Shown: positions 25,290 through 37,745 of the stretch, one piece after another
How the letters are laid out: each line of letters opens with the position of its first letter
How positions within the stretch are numbered: position 1 is the first letter of the stretch
From: Apiospora phragmitis
Taxonomy: Eukaryota; Ascomycota; Sordariomycetes; Amphisphaeriales; Apiosporaceae
Direction of reading: 5' to 3'
Assembly (NCBI GenBank): GCA_038363925.1
Contig: JAQQWL010000011.1
Span: 4,092,001 to 4,156,000 of the forward strand
Length of the DNA: 64,000 nt
Program-made: the position numbers and the translations under genes
Notes under the pieces: model-generated
What the model was told of the DNA's origin: nothing
Databases searched by the model: none
The model's input: the letters and a program-made list of their open reading frames with translations, nothing else

Positions 25290-27070
25290 CTACCCGGTCA
25301 TCGTCGCCTCGTGTTTGATGTCGTCTGTTAAGCGGACAGGGACGGGCGTGACCTCGTTGTCTCCTTCTGGAATCCTCGACAGTCCCCCGAGAGGGGTGGA
25401 GGATGGAGTTACCTTGGATCCCTGCATCTGCTGCTGTAGGCCTAGCTTCTCCGTAAGGCGAAGGACGAGGAAGAGGTCGTCATTATTGACGAAGCCAGAC
25501 TGCGTATTCTGCATCCAGTTCAGCAGAGTCCCAGCCGCACGACGAGCATCATCTTGGGAAGGAGATGTCGGCGAAGAGACCATTCCTCCAGCAGATCTCA
25601 TTCCAAGGCTAGAGTTACTCCTGCTTCTGTGCAGCGTCTTGGGCGAGATTGCAGTGTCCATGCCGAAGGTCGGTGCTGCTATCTCGTGGGCTGGCGATTC
25701 TACAGCGGAAGGAGGTGCAGTTGCAGATAGACTGTAGCGTGGCGTGGGTGGCTCTGAAGACTGTACTTGATCGAAATCTAGATCCAGGGTTCCCAAAGTC
25801 TGACTCCTTGGTCGCTGCAGGTGGGAGCTTCCTGGAGAAGGCCGAGTCTGGTCGAACAACCCAGAGTCTGGATTCGGCGAGATGTGAACTGCGAAGCCGG
25901 ACTGAAAGCGCTTCCTGAAAACGCAGAGCTCGAGGGATCGGTTACTGCGCTTGACAGAGATGTCGTGCTTTGTGAGTGAGGGTATTTATAACCGCTCGTT
26001 TCGAAATCCGTAAAGTTTGACGGTGCATCGTTCTCCTCGTTGGCCGATACAGGCGGCGAGCTCTGATCTGTGGGCGAATCTGGACTTACGCCTCCGGAGG
26101 CAGGCGGTATCGACAAGGTTGGAGAATCCCTCGACAGCCGGGTATTGTCTGGAAGCGCCGTCTCGGATGCTCTGCGGATCATAGAACCCGGTCCGATGTT
26201 CTGCTTCCTCTTGATCTTGTCGAGCCAGGACTGTGTGATGATCTTGGCGGGATTCTCTGAGCTCCCAGTGGTGGCGTGGAACGTGCGTGCCTTGGTCAAC
26301 ATATCTTCGTCGGAGAGCACGATCCCTTTCTTGAGTTGATTCCTCATCCAATTCACGAAAGTACGCTCCACGTCCACGTTCTTCCCCTTGATTCGCTTCA
26401 CAGGAGAGCCACTGCGGTCTTCCTGGGACAGCCATCTGTCCTTATTCCGCAGGACCTTGGACACAGTGCTAGATTGGCGTTAGAATCGTTGAACTCTTTA
26501 TTAACCTTAGTTGGCGCGTCGGTCTTACCTCCTTTCCACACCAAACTTGGCTCCGATCTCGGTCTGTTTACTTTTTGGGTTGTCCGCGGCGTATTGGCAC
26601 ATCCGTCTCCTGTCATCGTCGGATAGGGTTTTCCGAGGTTGTGAGGTTGTTATGGACGGAAGCTGCTTGGGAGTTTGCCTGATTGGCACCGTGGACTGGG
26701 CTGGAATGGCCACCGGCGGTGTGGGATAGCTCTGTCCCGGGTTCGTGTGAAGACTCGGCCAGTTTACCTTTTGGGCCTGCAGTATAGGCTGTGGATGATG
26801 TTGACTAGGGAATTGCAGCTGTTGCTGATGGTGGATTGGTGACTGGTGGAGTTGCGATGGCATCGGTGGTGGTGGCATATGACCGCCCCCAATGGACTCG
26901 GAGGGTAAGCCATGACTGGTGACTGGTGCCAAGTAGAAATTGTTGTTATATTCCGGCATCGACATCTGATTGTATGCATTGACATCAACCCAGTGATTGT
27001 TTGAGTAGGTGCTGTCCTGAGCAATCAGACTGTCCTGGTCCATGCCAGTCGAGCCTATCATGTTATGCAT
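25290..27070 (-). CDS. CENP-B-type HTH DNA-binding protein
   Basis: Exon 1 (27070-26529) encodes a His/Gln/Pro-rich N-terminus, then PRKTLSDDDRRRMCQYAADNP and EIGAKFGVER, a Psq/CENP-B-N helix-turn-helix. A 60-nt intron (GTAAGA, branch TCTAAC, TCTAG) leads into STVSKVLRNKDRWL, followed by a CENPB-type domain (VERTFVNWMRNQLKKGI, LTKARTFHA). The rest is Ser/Pro-rich with PRSQTLGTLDLDFDQ and a C-terminal QDDARRAAGTLLNWMQ segment. These domains bind DNA and are shared by pogo transposases and domesticated fungal regulators; there is no DDE catalytic domain here, so this is a host regulator, not a transposon. The frame shifts within 25881-25890; a 44-nt intron ending at 25900 is an alternative. About 8 kb without genes lies upstream. 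Confidence 0.8.
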
Positions 27071-30000
27071 CCCGTAGGAACCCCCGTGTCAGAGGCTTTT
27101 CTGTATATGTCTCGAAGACGACAGTTCTGGGAAACAAGCCGCGCCAGTTTCTTCGACTCACACGTCGTTGAGACGATTATATCGAGGCCAGGCACCAGAG
27201 GTGGGTTCAGAAATGGGGTTAAAGCTCCGTAGACGGCTTCGCAGGCGGGAAGTGACATGCATACCAGACAACCAATTGGTTTCCTGAGGGGGGATATGCA
27301 GTGTTCAAGTACTAGGTTGGCAATACTCGTATGTGGTTAGAGGCTGCAGCGGTAGGGGTCTTTTGTCGGCAAGTCTCCCTAGAGAAACTCGGGAAGGAGG
27401 GTGTCCCGTAGCTGTCTTTAATGGCAGATGATGTGGTAGCAGTAGTGGTAGGAATAGTAGGGCTAACTTGGCGGGCTCGAAAGAATGGTAGTACTGTCAA
27501 GCTCTCTTGGGGGGGGGTGTTGAGTAGACTTGGGGAGGGAAGAGTTCCGCTTCGTTCAGTGCGAAAGCAGATCAGTGTCGAGCGACTGGGCGATTAGGTG
27601 CATGATGTAGCAAACCAAATTGCCATGCCAGATAATACCGAGACTTGAAGATACCAGCCGGCAAAGGAGATCTGCTGCAGGAAGTAGACGCCGCTATGCA
27701 CTTTGATATGCCCAGGTCTTCTGATGGTTTGTTGTAGTATCCAGATGCACGACAAGAGGTAGACAATGTGGAAGAAGATACATGTACGCATGTATGTATG
27801 TATGTTTGCTCTATGCACCAACTGGAACCCGTCTCGCTGAGGGTTGAGACGAGGATGGCCCATTAGCACTCAAGGGTAGGTAGGATAGAGATGTAGGGGG
27901 GTGTGGGCAGCATCGATGTGGTAGCACAAGTACGAGACCCGTTGACCGGGGGGGGGGGTGGGCACTTGCTTGCTGGGTTTAACGGATGGGTCAAAGCAGC
28001 TAGCTCTTAAGAGGGAGAGAGAGAGAGAGAGAGAGTGTGTGTGTGTGTGTGGGCGAGTGAGAGAGGGGGAGACGAGAGGAGGAAGACTGAAAAGAGCTTG
28101 ACTGGGGGTGGGTGTGGGAGCAGTAAGACGACAGATGCAACCCTCTTGGCCGAGCCGGGAGAGAAGACGGCCATACTTGAACAGTAACTGATAAGTTGTA
28201 TCTCCAGCCAGAATAGGAACGTATCAGACCAAAGAGGGACAGACAGGGGACTGGATAGAAAAGTGAGTGAATGAGAAAGGGTAAGCGAGTGGCCGCAAAA
28301 GCCACACCTGACTCGGCATGTCGAAGTCAGGTCGAGACGGGACCGCAGAGTGACTTGTTACTGAGTCCAACCCGGTTGACGAAAAGAAAGCATAGACACA
28401 CATGCATACAAACCTACTACTCTACTAGAGTCCTGAGCCCTATAGCAGATCCATAGTAAACATATCTTGCAGTATGTGTGCATCAACCTCAAACTCGAAT
28501 ATACTGGTTGTCAGAAATGACCAGTTACTTCAACAGGCTCCGGTGAAGCCATTTGTTTCAATGCTTGACCAGCGATTACTTGCTGCTGCTGAACCGTTCA
28601 ATACATGCCGTGATGCCTACATACCTAACAGGCACACACAGGTTCCTTGATCCCTGGATACATACATAGTCTGGGGTTCACGCATTGATGTATCATCGAC
28701 CGGTGACGGAGCGCTGCTCACTCCAAGGAGGGACAAGAAGTTGAAGAAGAGATAGACAGACAGACAGACGCATGCCGAGAACGACCGATCTCTTAGAGCG
28801 GGATAAATGGGCCGGGGTTTGATAATCTGAAGGAAAGCGTCAAAGAGGGCAGAGGTAGAGAGGTGTGTGCAACGACGGATGGAGATGGGTAGTAGTTTTG
28901 CGAGAACCACACTGCCTAATCCACTATCCCAGTCTTCCCTAAAAGCAACCTAACCAGGTCCAGAGCGAGAGGGTTGGATCAAAATGGACAGCAACCTCGG
29001 CGACGAACGGGATGTTGTAGCGAGCATGGCACACACACACATACACGCACACACGCACGCCTACCCTGCTGTGCGTCTCTTGAGAACTTGAACTCATTGC
29101 GAGCACGAAAAACCAATCGATCGACCTGTCGCTCTGGCTCTGGCACTCGCTCACCCAAAAGAAAGCGTACAACGGAAGGCCGATAAGCCGCCCACAAGCG
29201 GAATGAAAGAAATGATATCATGTGGATCAGTGGGACTGATGCCCGTCAAGGAACAGGACCTCATTTCATGGCGGAGAATTGTTTGTTCATTGGACTCGAC
29301 ATTTCCCACCCACACAAACCAGGGCTTGCACAGACTCGAGATATCTGATGGCTGCAGGTCCATCTCGCAGCAAATGACAACCCCGACTTGTCGACTCTAT
29401 TGCTTTATAGGGTACCACCCCCCGGAATGCACAGCACTTGCACCCGGACCTACCACCACTGCCCGCCGGGCTCTGATTTATTATACTATCATGACGAGAA
29501 ATGATGTTGTAGGCCATGCAATGTACGATGCGATGCACACCCATCTTTCTTCCCCTTCTACTACTATTAATTCTCAGGGGTGAGATGGATCATGCACGCA
29601 ATACTTCATTTCTTTCCTTCTTCCCACTCTGTGATCCATCCGCCCGCCCCATTGATCAATCAATCAATTCCAGGATACTGTACTCCTCCTCCCTACCTCA
29701 TAGCACCCAATAACTTACAAATCGCTGAGTGACTGACTGCCTGCCTGCCCACATGCACTGACCGACCCCATCCAAAAAACCCATGTCCGCTTTAGCTATG
29801 GTGGAAATCTGGTGACGGCTAACTAGCAGGGATGGCCCAGGTCATGCACCCTTGCTCGTTTTCATTCCAACTTCTGGACATGGCAACCCGATCTTTCTAT
29901 TGGAAAGAGGTCGACGATACAAAAAACCTCACAGTCACGACACGACACTTGATGGGCCCCTCATCGATCCAGATAGTCGAGAAACACATCCACTTGGACT

Positions 30001-33000
30001 CGTATCACGCTCACTTGCACAATCAAGACTTACCCACGGCCAGATTGCCCTTCACCACTCCCAGACCACCTTGGCCATGCTGGTCCTCTATTGGAGGGGC
30101 CAGCAAGTCATTCGACTCCAAGGTGGCTTGTATTGCGACTAACTCCTCTGTTTGTCTGGTCCATTCACTGCTGCCAGAACAGATATGGGAATCTGCCAGC
30201 TGATCCTTCACCTTTTTTTTTACCTTCTTCCCTTGCTGACGAATACATGGACCGACATGCCCATTCGGTCTAAAATACACGATGGCGTACGGTTTCTGAA
30301 CATCACCCCCACCAGTCATGTGTGCCACGCGGAATCCTGTACATGATGGTTTGATGTACGTAGACATGTACATGCCTTGCCTATCTACTTTATGTACATA
30401 CATACACACTTACCATCAACCCGGCCCTGGTCCGTACCTAATGGCCTTTATATACACACGCTTTAGAATAAGGGCATGGGGGTGATAGGAGCATCGTGAG
30501 GCTTGTGCTTCTCCTCGCAGCTCCTCCACACACATCTCCCGCCCGCACTGGTCCAGCCCAGGCTTCTGGCCCAGGCTGCCAGCTCTGTTTCCTCGTCGGC
30601 TCGCACGCTCGTTGATTTGAAAACCTCTGGCCTACCAAGTATCGACGCGGCAGTCAATGGAGATCGGTCTTTGTCATACAGACCGACCAGGGTGAAGCCC
30701 ACGTAGAGTGATTATGTATAATACATTGTACTCCAAGCCCCACGGATTCATTCGCCTACGACGACGCAACACAAGATTACACTTCGAACCTCAATTTGAA
30801 TGAACCAATATTCGATATTGAAAATCATCTGAGTATACTCGGTTCGACCATCTGCGGCAGTCCAGGTCTGACCGGCAACATCGGGGCCCCCTCTCCCAAG
30901 CCCAGCAGCCCAGCTCTCTTTCTCTCTCGCGCTCTCTACTCATACCCAACGGCGATGTCGAAGAATCAGATGATTTCAGATCGTTGCCCGATTCTGCAAA
31001 CCGCAGCACCTAGCGGTAAGGATCCATGGCACCAACAATAATACCCTGGTGCCCTGGCTTGGTCTAGTTGCCTTCTCACCAATCGCTCTCTCTCAATCTG
31101 CTCACATGTCTCGGTGATTATCGCATCCAGAGACCGAGGCAGAGCAGACAGAGCCCTTCTCCTCGCTTGGCTATTCTTGGTTCACATTCACACGAGGGCC
31201 AGAATGCAATAAGCAGTACACTCGAAACTAAAACATGGCCAACACAATCAGACCCCCATGGGCACATGGCGACCGACAATATATCATGCATTCAATTCAG
31301 ATTTGTCATTGGCCATCGTTTTCCTGGATGCCGATACGGATACTAACCAACACTCATTGGACCAAAAAGGCAATGAGGCCCGAGCACGTCCATGCCGTGT
31401 CGCCGGCTCGTTTCCTGTTGGTCAGGCTGCCAGGGTTCCGTGACTATCAATGCCATATCGATACACCCACGACTCAGGCAGGGCTCTGGAAATTGCGATT
31501 GGTACCAGAGTACAGTAGGCGTATGCATGATTGATGTAGCTTCTTGACCGGGGGCTCGTAGGGGAAGGCACTCGACGCAGCTGTGGCTGCCGTTATATCA
31601 TCGATGTGGTCGACGCCAACTAGGCTGGGCGTAGCTGATGTCGATCGACCGGGTTCGACCGCACACGCAGTAGCAATAGCAATAGGCGCGACAGGCGCCC
31701 CTTCCCTTGCCATGTCTGCTGTCTTGTCTGCCGATGGATACACTCTCTTTGTTAGGTCGGCAACTTTTTTCGTTCGAATGCGCCTCGGAGATATTCAGCA
31801 TGCTCAGAAGGCTATCAATACCACAACGGCCGGAACATGCAAGCTCCCGTCAGCTTGCGTTGCCGGGCAAGCAAGTTAGCGGTAGTCCTTGGGGCCGCCC
31901 CCCATCGAGTGCGGGAAGGGCTTGTCGATCCCTAGCCGACGATTGAACGATAGCATGGACTTTATTGTGCACAGTACACGACAAGCCTTCCAGGAGCTAG
32001 AGGGGTGTAGTTACACACCAGTCACTTAGCTGCCTGGCTCGAGAAGCTCGGTCAGCTTTCTTGTAAGACCCAGGACCCACGGGAGTGCTGCCGAATGTCA
32101 CCATGCTCGCCAGTTGGAAATCCCATCAGGCACAATATCAGATGGTGCAACGCTGTTACAGAAATGACGAAGATAACCCAAGATTTGGGTGAAGGCGGCT
32201 TTCACGATACAGTCGATGTACGGTTTCCACTCTACCACACCCATCGTCCGTTCTCTCCTCCCTCTCTCCTCTTGTCTCTTTGGCCACCCCCTGTACGGAC
32301 GGAGTACCAGACAACTTTGTTGAAGGAACTCTTTCCGGCTGAACGTCTGTCAAGTTCAGCAACAAGGGACCCCAAGAGAGCGACCAGGGACGGCCCTAAC
32401 AGGGGAGGGATCATCCATGTTGTAGCGGAATCCGGTGCGGACGGGTCAACGACAGCCCCCCTCCAGCCGCTCCTTGTCATCCATGCTACATACCATGTAC
32501 AACCACCGTCTGTGCTCAATTAAAGCTCTGGAGCTAATAAAGAGCCCGTCCGAATTCATCCAGCCATCCATCCCTCTTCTTGACATCCCCCACCCCATTG
32601 CAGTAGCAGTGGCCAGCCAGGGGTCCCTCCCCATTGCGCATGCAGAAGGGGACTGCTCTTCAAGTCTTCAACTGCGAATGCTTGCTCGCTCGTGCCATGC
32701 TTTGCCGCATATTGCAACACTACCTCGCCATCTTTACCTACAGGATAGTTGCTGTTTTAGATGACGTTGCCACGACCAAGGAGAAGGCCGCGCGACTATC
32801 TCTTGATTGATAGGCGACTGGGGGAGTTGGCAGCATTCTGCGCATAGCAATCAATTACCCATTTCATACCTGGCCCCCCATGTCGCAGCGTGGCGTGGCG
32901 TGGTTTTGTTATTTGTAGTTACGTATTCTCAACCTACCTGCTATGACTGTATCGATTCCTGATGATATTCACCTCAGCAACGGAGCTTCTCGGCAGTCTG

Positions 33001-35104
33001 GTGGGTTTGGATTTTTTTTTTCTTCTTCTTCGTCATGAAAATTTCCACCGGGTCAAAAAGAACGCAAGAAAAGAGAGGTGTGATACGTCGACAGGAACAG
33101 GAGAGCCGCTAGCCCTTTTTTTCCTTTTCCTCCTTTGCTGGGGGAAGCAAGAGGGTGAAGAGGAGAAATAAGAAAGACCCAAAAACGTACGGCTGGGTTG
33201 ATGACTGGATGGTGGGCCTGGGCGGTTAGGCATGTCTTGTGAATCGTCAACGTTAGGCACTAATTCGAGGCCTTCAGGCTACACCGCGAGACCGTTGAAC
33301 AGAAACAAGTTACAAGACGAAACAAACTGTCGGGCATTTGTTAAACTGGGGTCCGGCTCTAGGCGTGCTTATGGCTTGCCTACCTTGCTACCTCGGGGCG
33401 GCAGAAAAGGTGGAAAGACAAATCAAAAAGAGCGAAATAAGAAACTTAAAGGGTGAGACATGGAGATCTTTCAACACACTACAATGCTATACCTGCCTAC
33501 TTCGAAGAGTCATTAGCAAGACTCCAACATTGTCTGGAACCCGCAGTCCTATAGGTAGGTATACATACACTACACGGGCATGTCCAGTACACATTTGTTG
33601 CTCATGCACACGTGTATACTTACATATGTACGTACCGTATGGAGTAGGAGTAGCATGGCGCGCGAAGTATACTCTACGGGTTGCTGAGCGCCCGGTCGAG
33701 CGATCCATTTCTCGAGAGTGGTGAAAAGTACATACAGACGGACAGACAGATAGACAGGGCGCTTGATGCCTGCCCCGATCTCACTCAATCAATCAATGAT
33801 TTTCAGGCACTTTTCGGGGTTCGTTTTAGCATCCCTGTCCTGTCCGGACTTCTAGCCTCTCCCCTCTCCTCCCAATACGCACAATCCTCGAGGGCGGCGG
33901 CGGCGTTAGGTACATACAACAGACAGTAGGCATGGAGTAATTCATTGCATGTGGGAAAAGCTAAGCTGCACTATGATGGACGGGACGAACAAACGATAAA
34001 CCACAGTTTCAGCCCCATTGGCTGGACTGGGCTGGGGCTGGCTGGCTACAAGGCCGGTGAACAAAAGGCAAGCAGGCAAAGAACTATCCACTGAAGCCAG
34101 CCTGGTACGCGCCGAGTGCTCGAGCTGGGAAAAGCAAGGTTTTATTTGGGGCATTGTGAAAAGGGAAACAACTGCAAGGCATGGTCCAGTGGATCGATTT
34201 GATCCATCAAACCAGAGACTTCACGTGCCTTACCTTTTTTTTTTTTTTTTTTACCCCGTGCCTTGCGTTGCCCTACATTTGCTGATCCGCTCTCCAGGCT
34301 TTGGCCGCATTCGAAGAGGCCTTTCGGTTATGCAGGTCAAGGTGAGGCGGCTTTCCTGGGAGTGCAGCAGCCAGCCAGCCAACGACCAGCAGCAGCAGGA
34401 GCCTTTTGGGGTTGCCATTGCCTCCAAAGATGTGGCGCAAGTCTGGACTGCGTCCCGACCGACACCGTACAAGTAGTAAGAAGAATACATGTACATCAAA
34501 CACACATGCCGCTGTGGGCGAGCGAGTGGGGTTTCGGTCCTTTGGGCATCCAGGCGAAAACGGGTATCCCCGCATCAGCCGGAAGGACAAGCAGCAAGAA
34601 AAAAAAAGAAGAAAAAAAAGAAAAAATCTGATATCAGAGCCGAATCATTCATTGATCTGAATATAGACCCTTCTCCTGGCCTTTTCTTTTCGCCGTGTAG
34701 TGCGACAGGGCTGGGTTTGACACAGATTCCCCTGGGTGCGACAGCCCTACCAATTGTCCTGCTCTCTTAACTTGGTCAACCGTAACCCCCTTTCGAGTAA
34801 AACACCCGATGCCCAATCCCGTGTCCGTGGAGTCCAAGATTTCTCCAAACTGCTCTCAACACATAATGATCCGGTCCATTTTCGGCACCGAACCGATCAA
34901 CAAGCCTCTGCAATGCAGTGACCCGCAAGCCCGACTTGGGCAATGGCCCTTCCTGTAAAAGATAGCCACCTGAACAAGTCACAATGACGTGTGTTCCCTC
35001 GTGATGCGCAAACTTGGCGCCGCATGTATCATTGATGCCTTTCGGCTGTAGAGACAGATGAAGCAGCCAATACCAGCTTCTCTATGCACAGGGCTGTATA
35101 TCAA
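27071..35104. other. Eight-kilobase gene-poor region with simple repeats
   Basis: No open frame here shows a family motif or intron-consistent extension. The composition is mixed and not RIP-like. Microsatellites are frequent: a G run near 27949-27957, GA/GT at about 28014-28052, GACA near 28752, CA near 29030, a T run at about 34237-34252. Repeated TACATAC/GTATGTA words occur. It may hold a long 5' leader or promoter of the CENP-B-type gene, or noncoding transcripts. Confidence 0.45.
28013..28052 (+). repeat. Compound (GA)n(GT)n microsatellite
   Basis: A run of GA dinucleotides passes directly into a run of GT dinucleotides, in the gene-poor region upstream of the CENP-B-type gene. Confidence 0.9.
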
Positions 35105-37059
35105 TCATCGCTTGACGATCGTCACTGTCGATAAGGGTTAGCGCACGCCGGCGAAGATTCAACTTCCGGTTGAAGGGGGGCGGGATGGTTGAAACGTTAC
35201 CTATGTCTTCGTCTGCTAGTTCGTGAGATAGGCCCACTATGGCAAAGATGATTAGCATCGCTACTCCAACTCCAGTAACAAGTCGCAAGCTTGCCGAGCG
35301 GTGCTACAATCCACCTCGAGCAAACTGGCCACGGCGGAGAAGTGCTCGGCCATGGCCATCTTCTGATCGACCGTGTGAGGAGACTGGACCAGAACACGCA
35401 ACTTACCTCGTTGGGGCTGGTGCTTGACAGATTTGCCATACACGACTGCCGTCTTGAAGTTCTCAACCAAGCTACGATGGATAGCGTTACAGAAGTCCTC
35501 GACTGTGTCACGAACGAGTCAGTAAATAGAATATTCGGTCTCAAAGACAGATTTCCATAGCCTCCGCGTTCCGTAGCACGTTTCGGTTCAAAGCGCAACT
35601 GCGAGATACGTACCTGTGCTTCGCGTGGAACGCAACACGACGGGTTCTTCATAGTCGGGCATCTTGCCCTTCGGCTTTGTATAGACGCGCCTGAGTTGCA
35701 GCTTGTCCCACCTGAATAGTGGTTAATAAATTGACGTTGTATATCGAATGGGCTTGCTTACATAGCCTCCATAAGTTCCTGTAGTGGCGGTGATTAGCAA
35801 AAGCTTAAACTTTCAACATAGGGCACATTCAGAGCAACTTACATCAACATTCCAACCATGTTCGGAGCTAATCGGCACTGCGTTGGGGATACGGTAGAGC
35901 AAGTCGAGCTCTTCGATGCTGATAGCATCGATCTTGTTCAGAACATAAATGACTGGAATGTAACTACGACTTCTTGCTTCGAGCACATCGATCAAGTCGT
36001 CAATTGTAGCGTCGCATCCTGAAAACGTGTCAGTAACGCTGAGCCAAGACGGTACAGTGGTGGAATCGCCAATGAGCACGTACTGATTGCAATATCAGCC
36101 GAATTAATACGGTATTCGTTCATGACGGCCTTGATTTCATCGTGGTCAATATGGGTCAGAGGAACCGTGCTCGTGATGTTCAGTCCTCCCTTGTCCTTCT
36201 TCTTGAAGGTGATATTAGGCGGTTCTGGTTAGGATCAGTTGCCATTCACATATAGACCGTAGCAGGAGCCATCTTACGCTTGTTGATCCTAATGCCGAAG
36301 CCCTCCAATTCCGATTCAATGACTCTCTTGTCTGTCAGGGGCTTGTTCACGTCGAGAACGATGAAGATGAGGTGGCACGTTTTTGCCACAGCAATAACTT
36401 GTCGTCCACGACCACGACCATCCTTAGCACCCTCAATAATACCAGGCAAATCGATCATTTGCAAAGGTGCCCCTATTGAACGTAATCAGTAGTGATACAT
36501 CAGAATCCTCATGGGGGACCTACCGTTGTACTTGACCTGACCAGGCACTGACGTAAGGGTTGTGAACTCGTAAGCAGCAGCTTCCGAGTGCTGGCCAGTC
36601 AAACGTGACATTAGAGTACTCTTTCCAACGGAAGGAAATCCGATAAAGCCTGGAGGTTCGAGAAGTGTCAGTCCACCCCAGATGGAACGGTTCGACGTTC
36701 GATGGTAGCGAGGAATTGCAAACACAGGTCCACCACATACCAATACTGGCCACACCCGTTCTCGCGACATCGAAACCAGCTCCTCCACCACCGCCGCCGC
36801 TCGACGAAGGGGTCAGCAGTTCACGCTTGAGCTTGGCCAGCTTGGCCTTTAGTTGACCCAAATGGAACGAAGTAGCCTGTCGCCCACGTTAGTAAAAAAA
36901 AAAAGTCCTCTCTTTAAGGAAAACAGGCCGACCCAGGACACGGTGAGTGATGCATGTGCCCGCCCCTATGGCAAAAAGGACCTATGCTCGTACCTTGTTC
37001 TTCTGAGTCCGAGCCATCTCGGACTCAATCTCCTTGATCTTATCCACTGTGGTCGACAT
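35105..37059 (-). CDS. rbg1: Developmentally regulated GTP-binding protein Rbg1/DRG1
   Basis: Eleven exons: 37059-36994, 36876-36741, 36649-36524, 36472-36278, 36224-36084, 36018-35843, 35778-35762, 35711-35614, 35502-35407, 35236-35201 and 35124-35105. Together they give 368 aa with every phase consistent, matching yeast Rbg1 and human DRG1 lengths. Seen motifs: [22 protein letters not shown], the G1 loop [10 protein letters not shown]3 [17 protein letters not shown]4 [19 protein letters not shown], and a TGS domain ending [26 protein letters not shown] GTPases associate with translating ribosomes and relieve stalls with a DFRP partner. The seventh exon is only 17 nt (ELMEA plus two bases). 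Ten introns of 50-170 nt in a 1.1-kb CDS is intron-rich for this group. Confidence 0.95.
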
Positions 37060-37745
37060 CTTTGCGACGTTTTCAGCAGATCCGATTTACTAGAGACGTT
37101 TATTCAGACAGCAGTGTGCTGTAATACAAGATATGCGAGGCGCCCAGATGCCCCCGAAATTTGTCTGGATGGCGATTCCAGTTCAGAGTCGATATCGAGG
37201 CTTCAAAAGTCGGTCTTTGGTGGGGCAGTGAATTTGGGTTGTGACGTCTTGTCTTGCCCCACGTTCAGTTTCGTTTTTTATTTCCCGGGGTTTATCCGAG
37301 GCGCAAGTTTGATAACGCGGACGATGTAAGGTTCGACTGGGAACGGACACCATAACTTTCCTTCAACCAAGATACCTACGTAGTGGCTTGAGCCTCACAT
37401 GCTGAGGCCAAGGTACTTAATTTTTGGATCAATTCAATTGTTAATGCGCATGTAACCCGGCATCTGCGAACACCCAAGATCGAAAGCACCACTTTGGTTA
37501 CCTATACGATTTCCCTTGACCACAGCAACGGTCTGATTGCCTGGTAGCTGTAAATAACATGCTCGAAAGACTGTTCTTGAGACTGGGTAGTATTTTAGAA
37601 CTACTCATTAAGGGGTGTGGGACAAAATTCGCACGTATCTGCTGTGTATAATATTCAGATATCCAGGATGAAGCGATTAAGTGCCTACTACTTCAAGTTG
37701 TTCCATGTTTCCACGCCAACAATGCTCATCTGGTTGTTCCAGAGT
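37060..37745. other. Intergenic between rbg1 and the PrpF-like gene
   Basis: About 0.7 kb; it should include the rbg1 promoter. No other feature is recognised. Confidence 0.5.

Noticed and set aside
25290..27070. The CENP-B-type gene as an active pogo transposase
   Set aside because: It has only the helix-turn-helix domains and a Ser/Pro-rich tail; no DDE domain is present and it is not RIP-mutated.
28013..29070. Possible telomere-like or CRISPR-like repeats
   Set aside because: These are dinucleotide and tetranucleotide microsatellites without spacers; no TTAGGG array is present.
28000..34840. Dozens of 60-150 aa frames in the gene-poor region
   Set aside because: No family motif, no conserved splice extension, many made of simple repeats.
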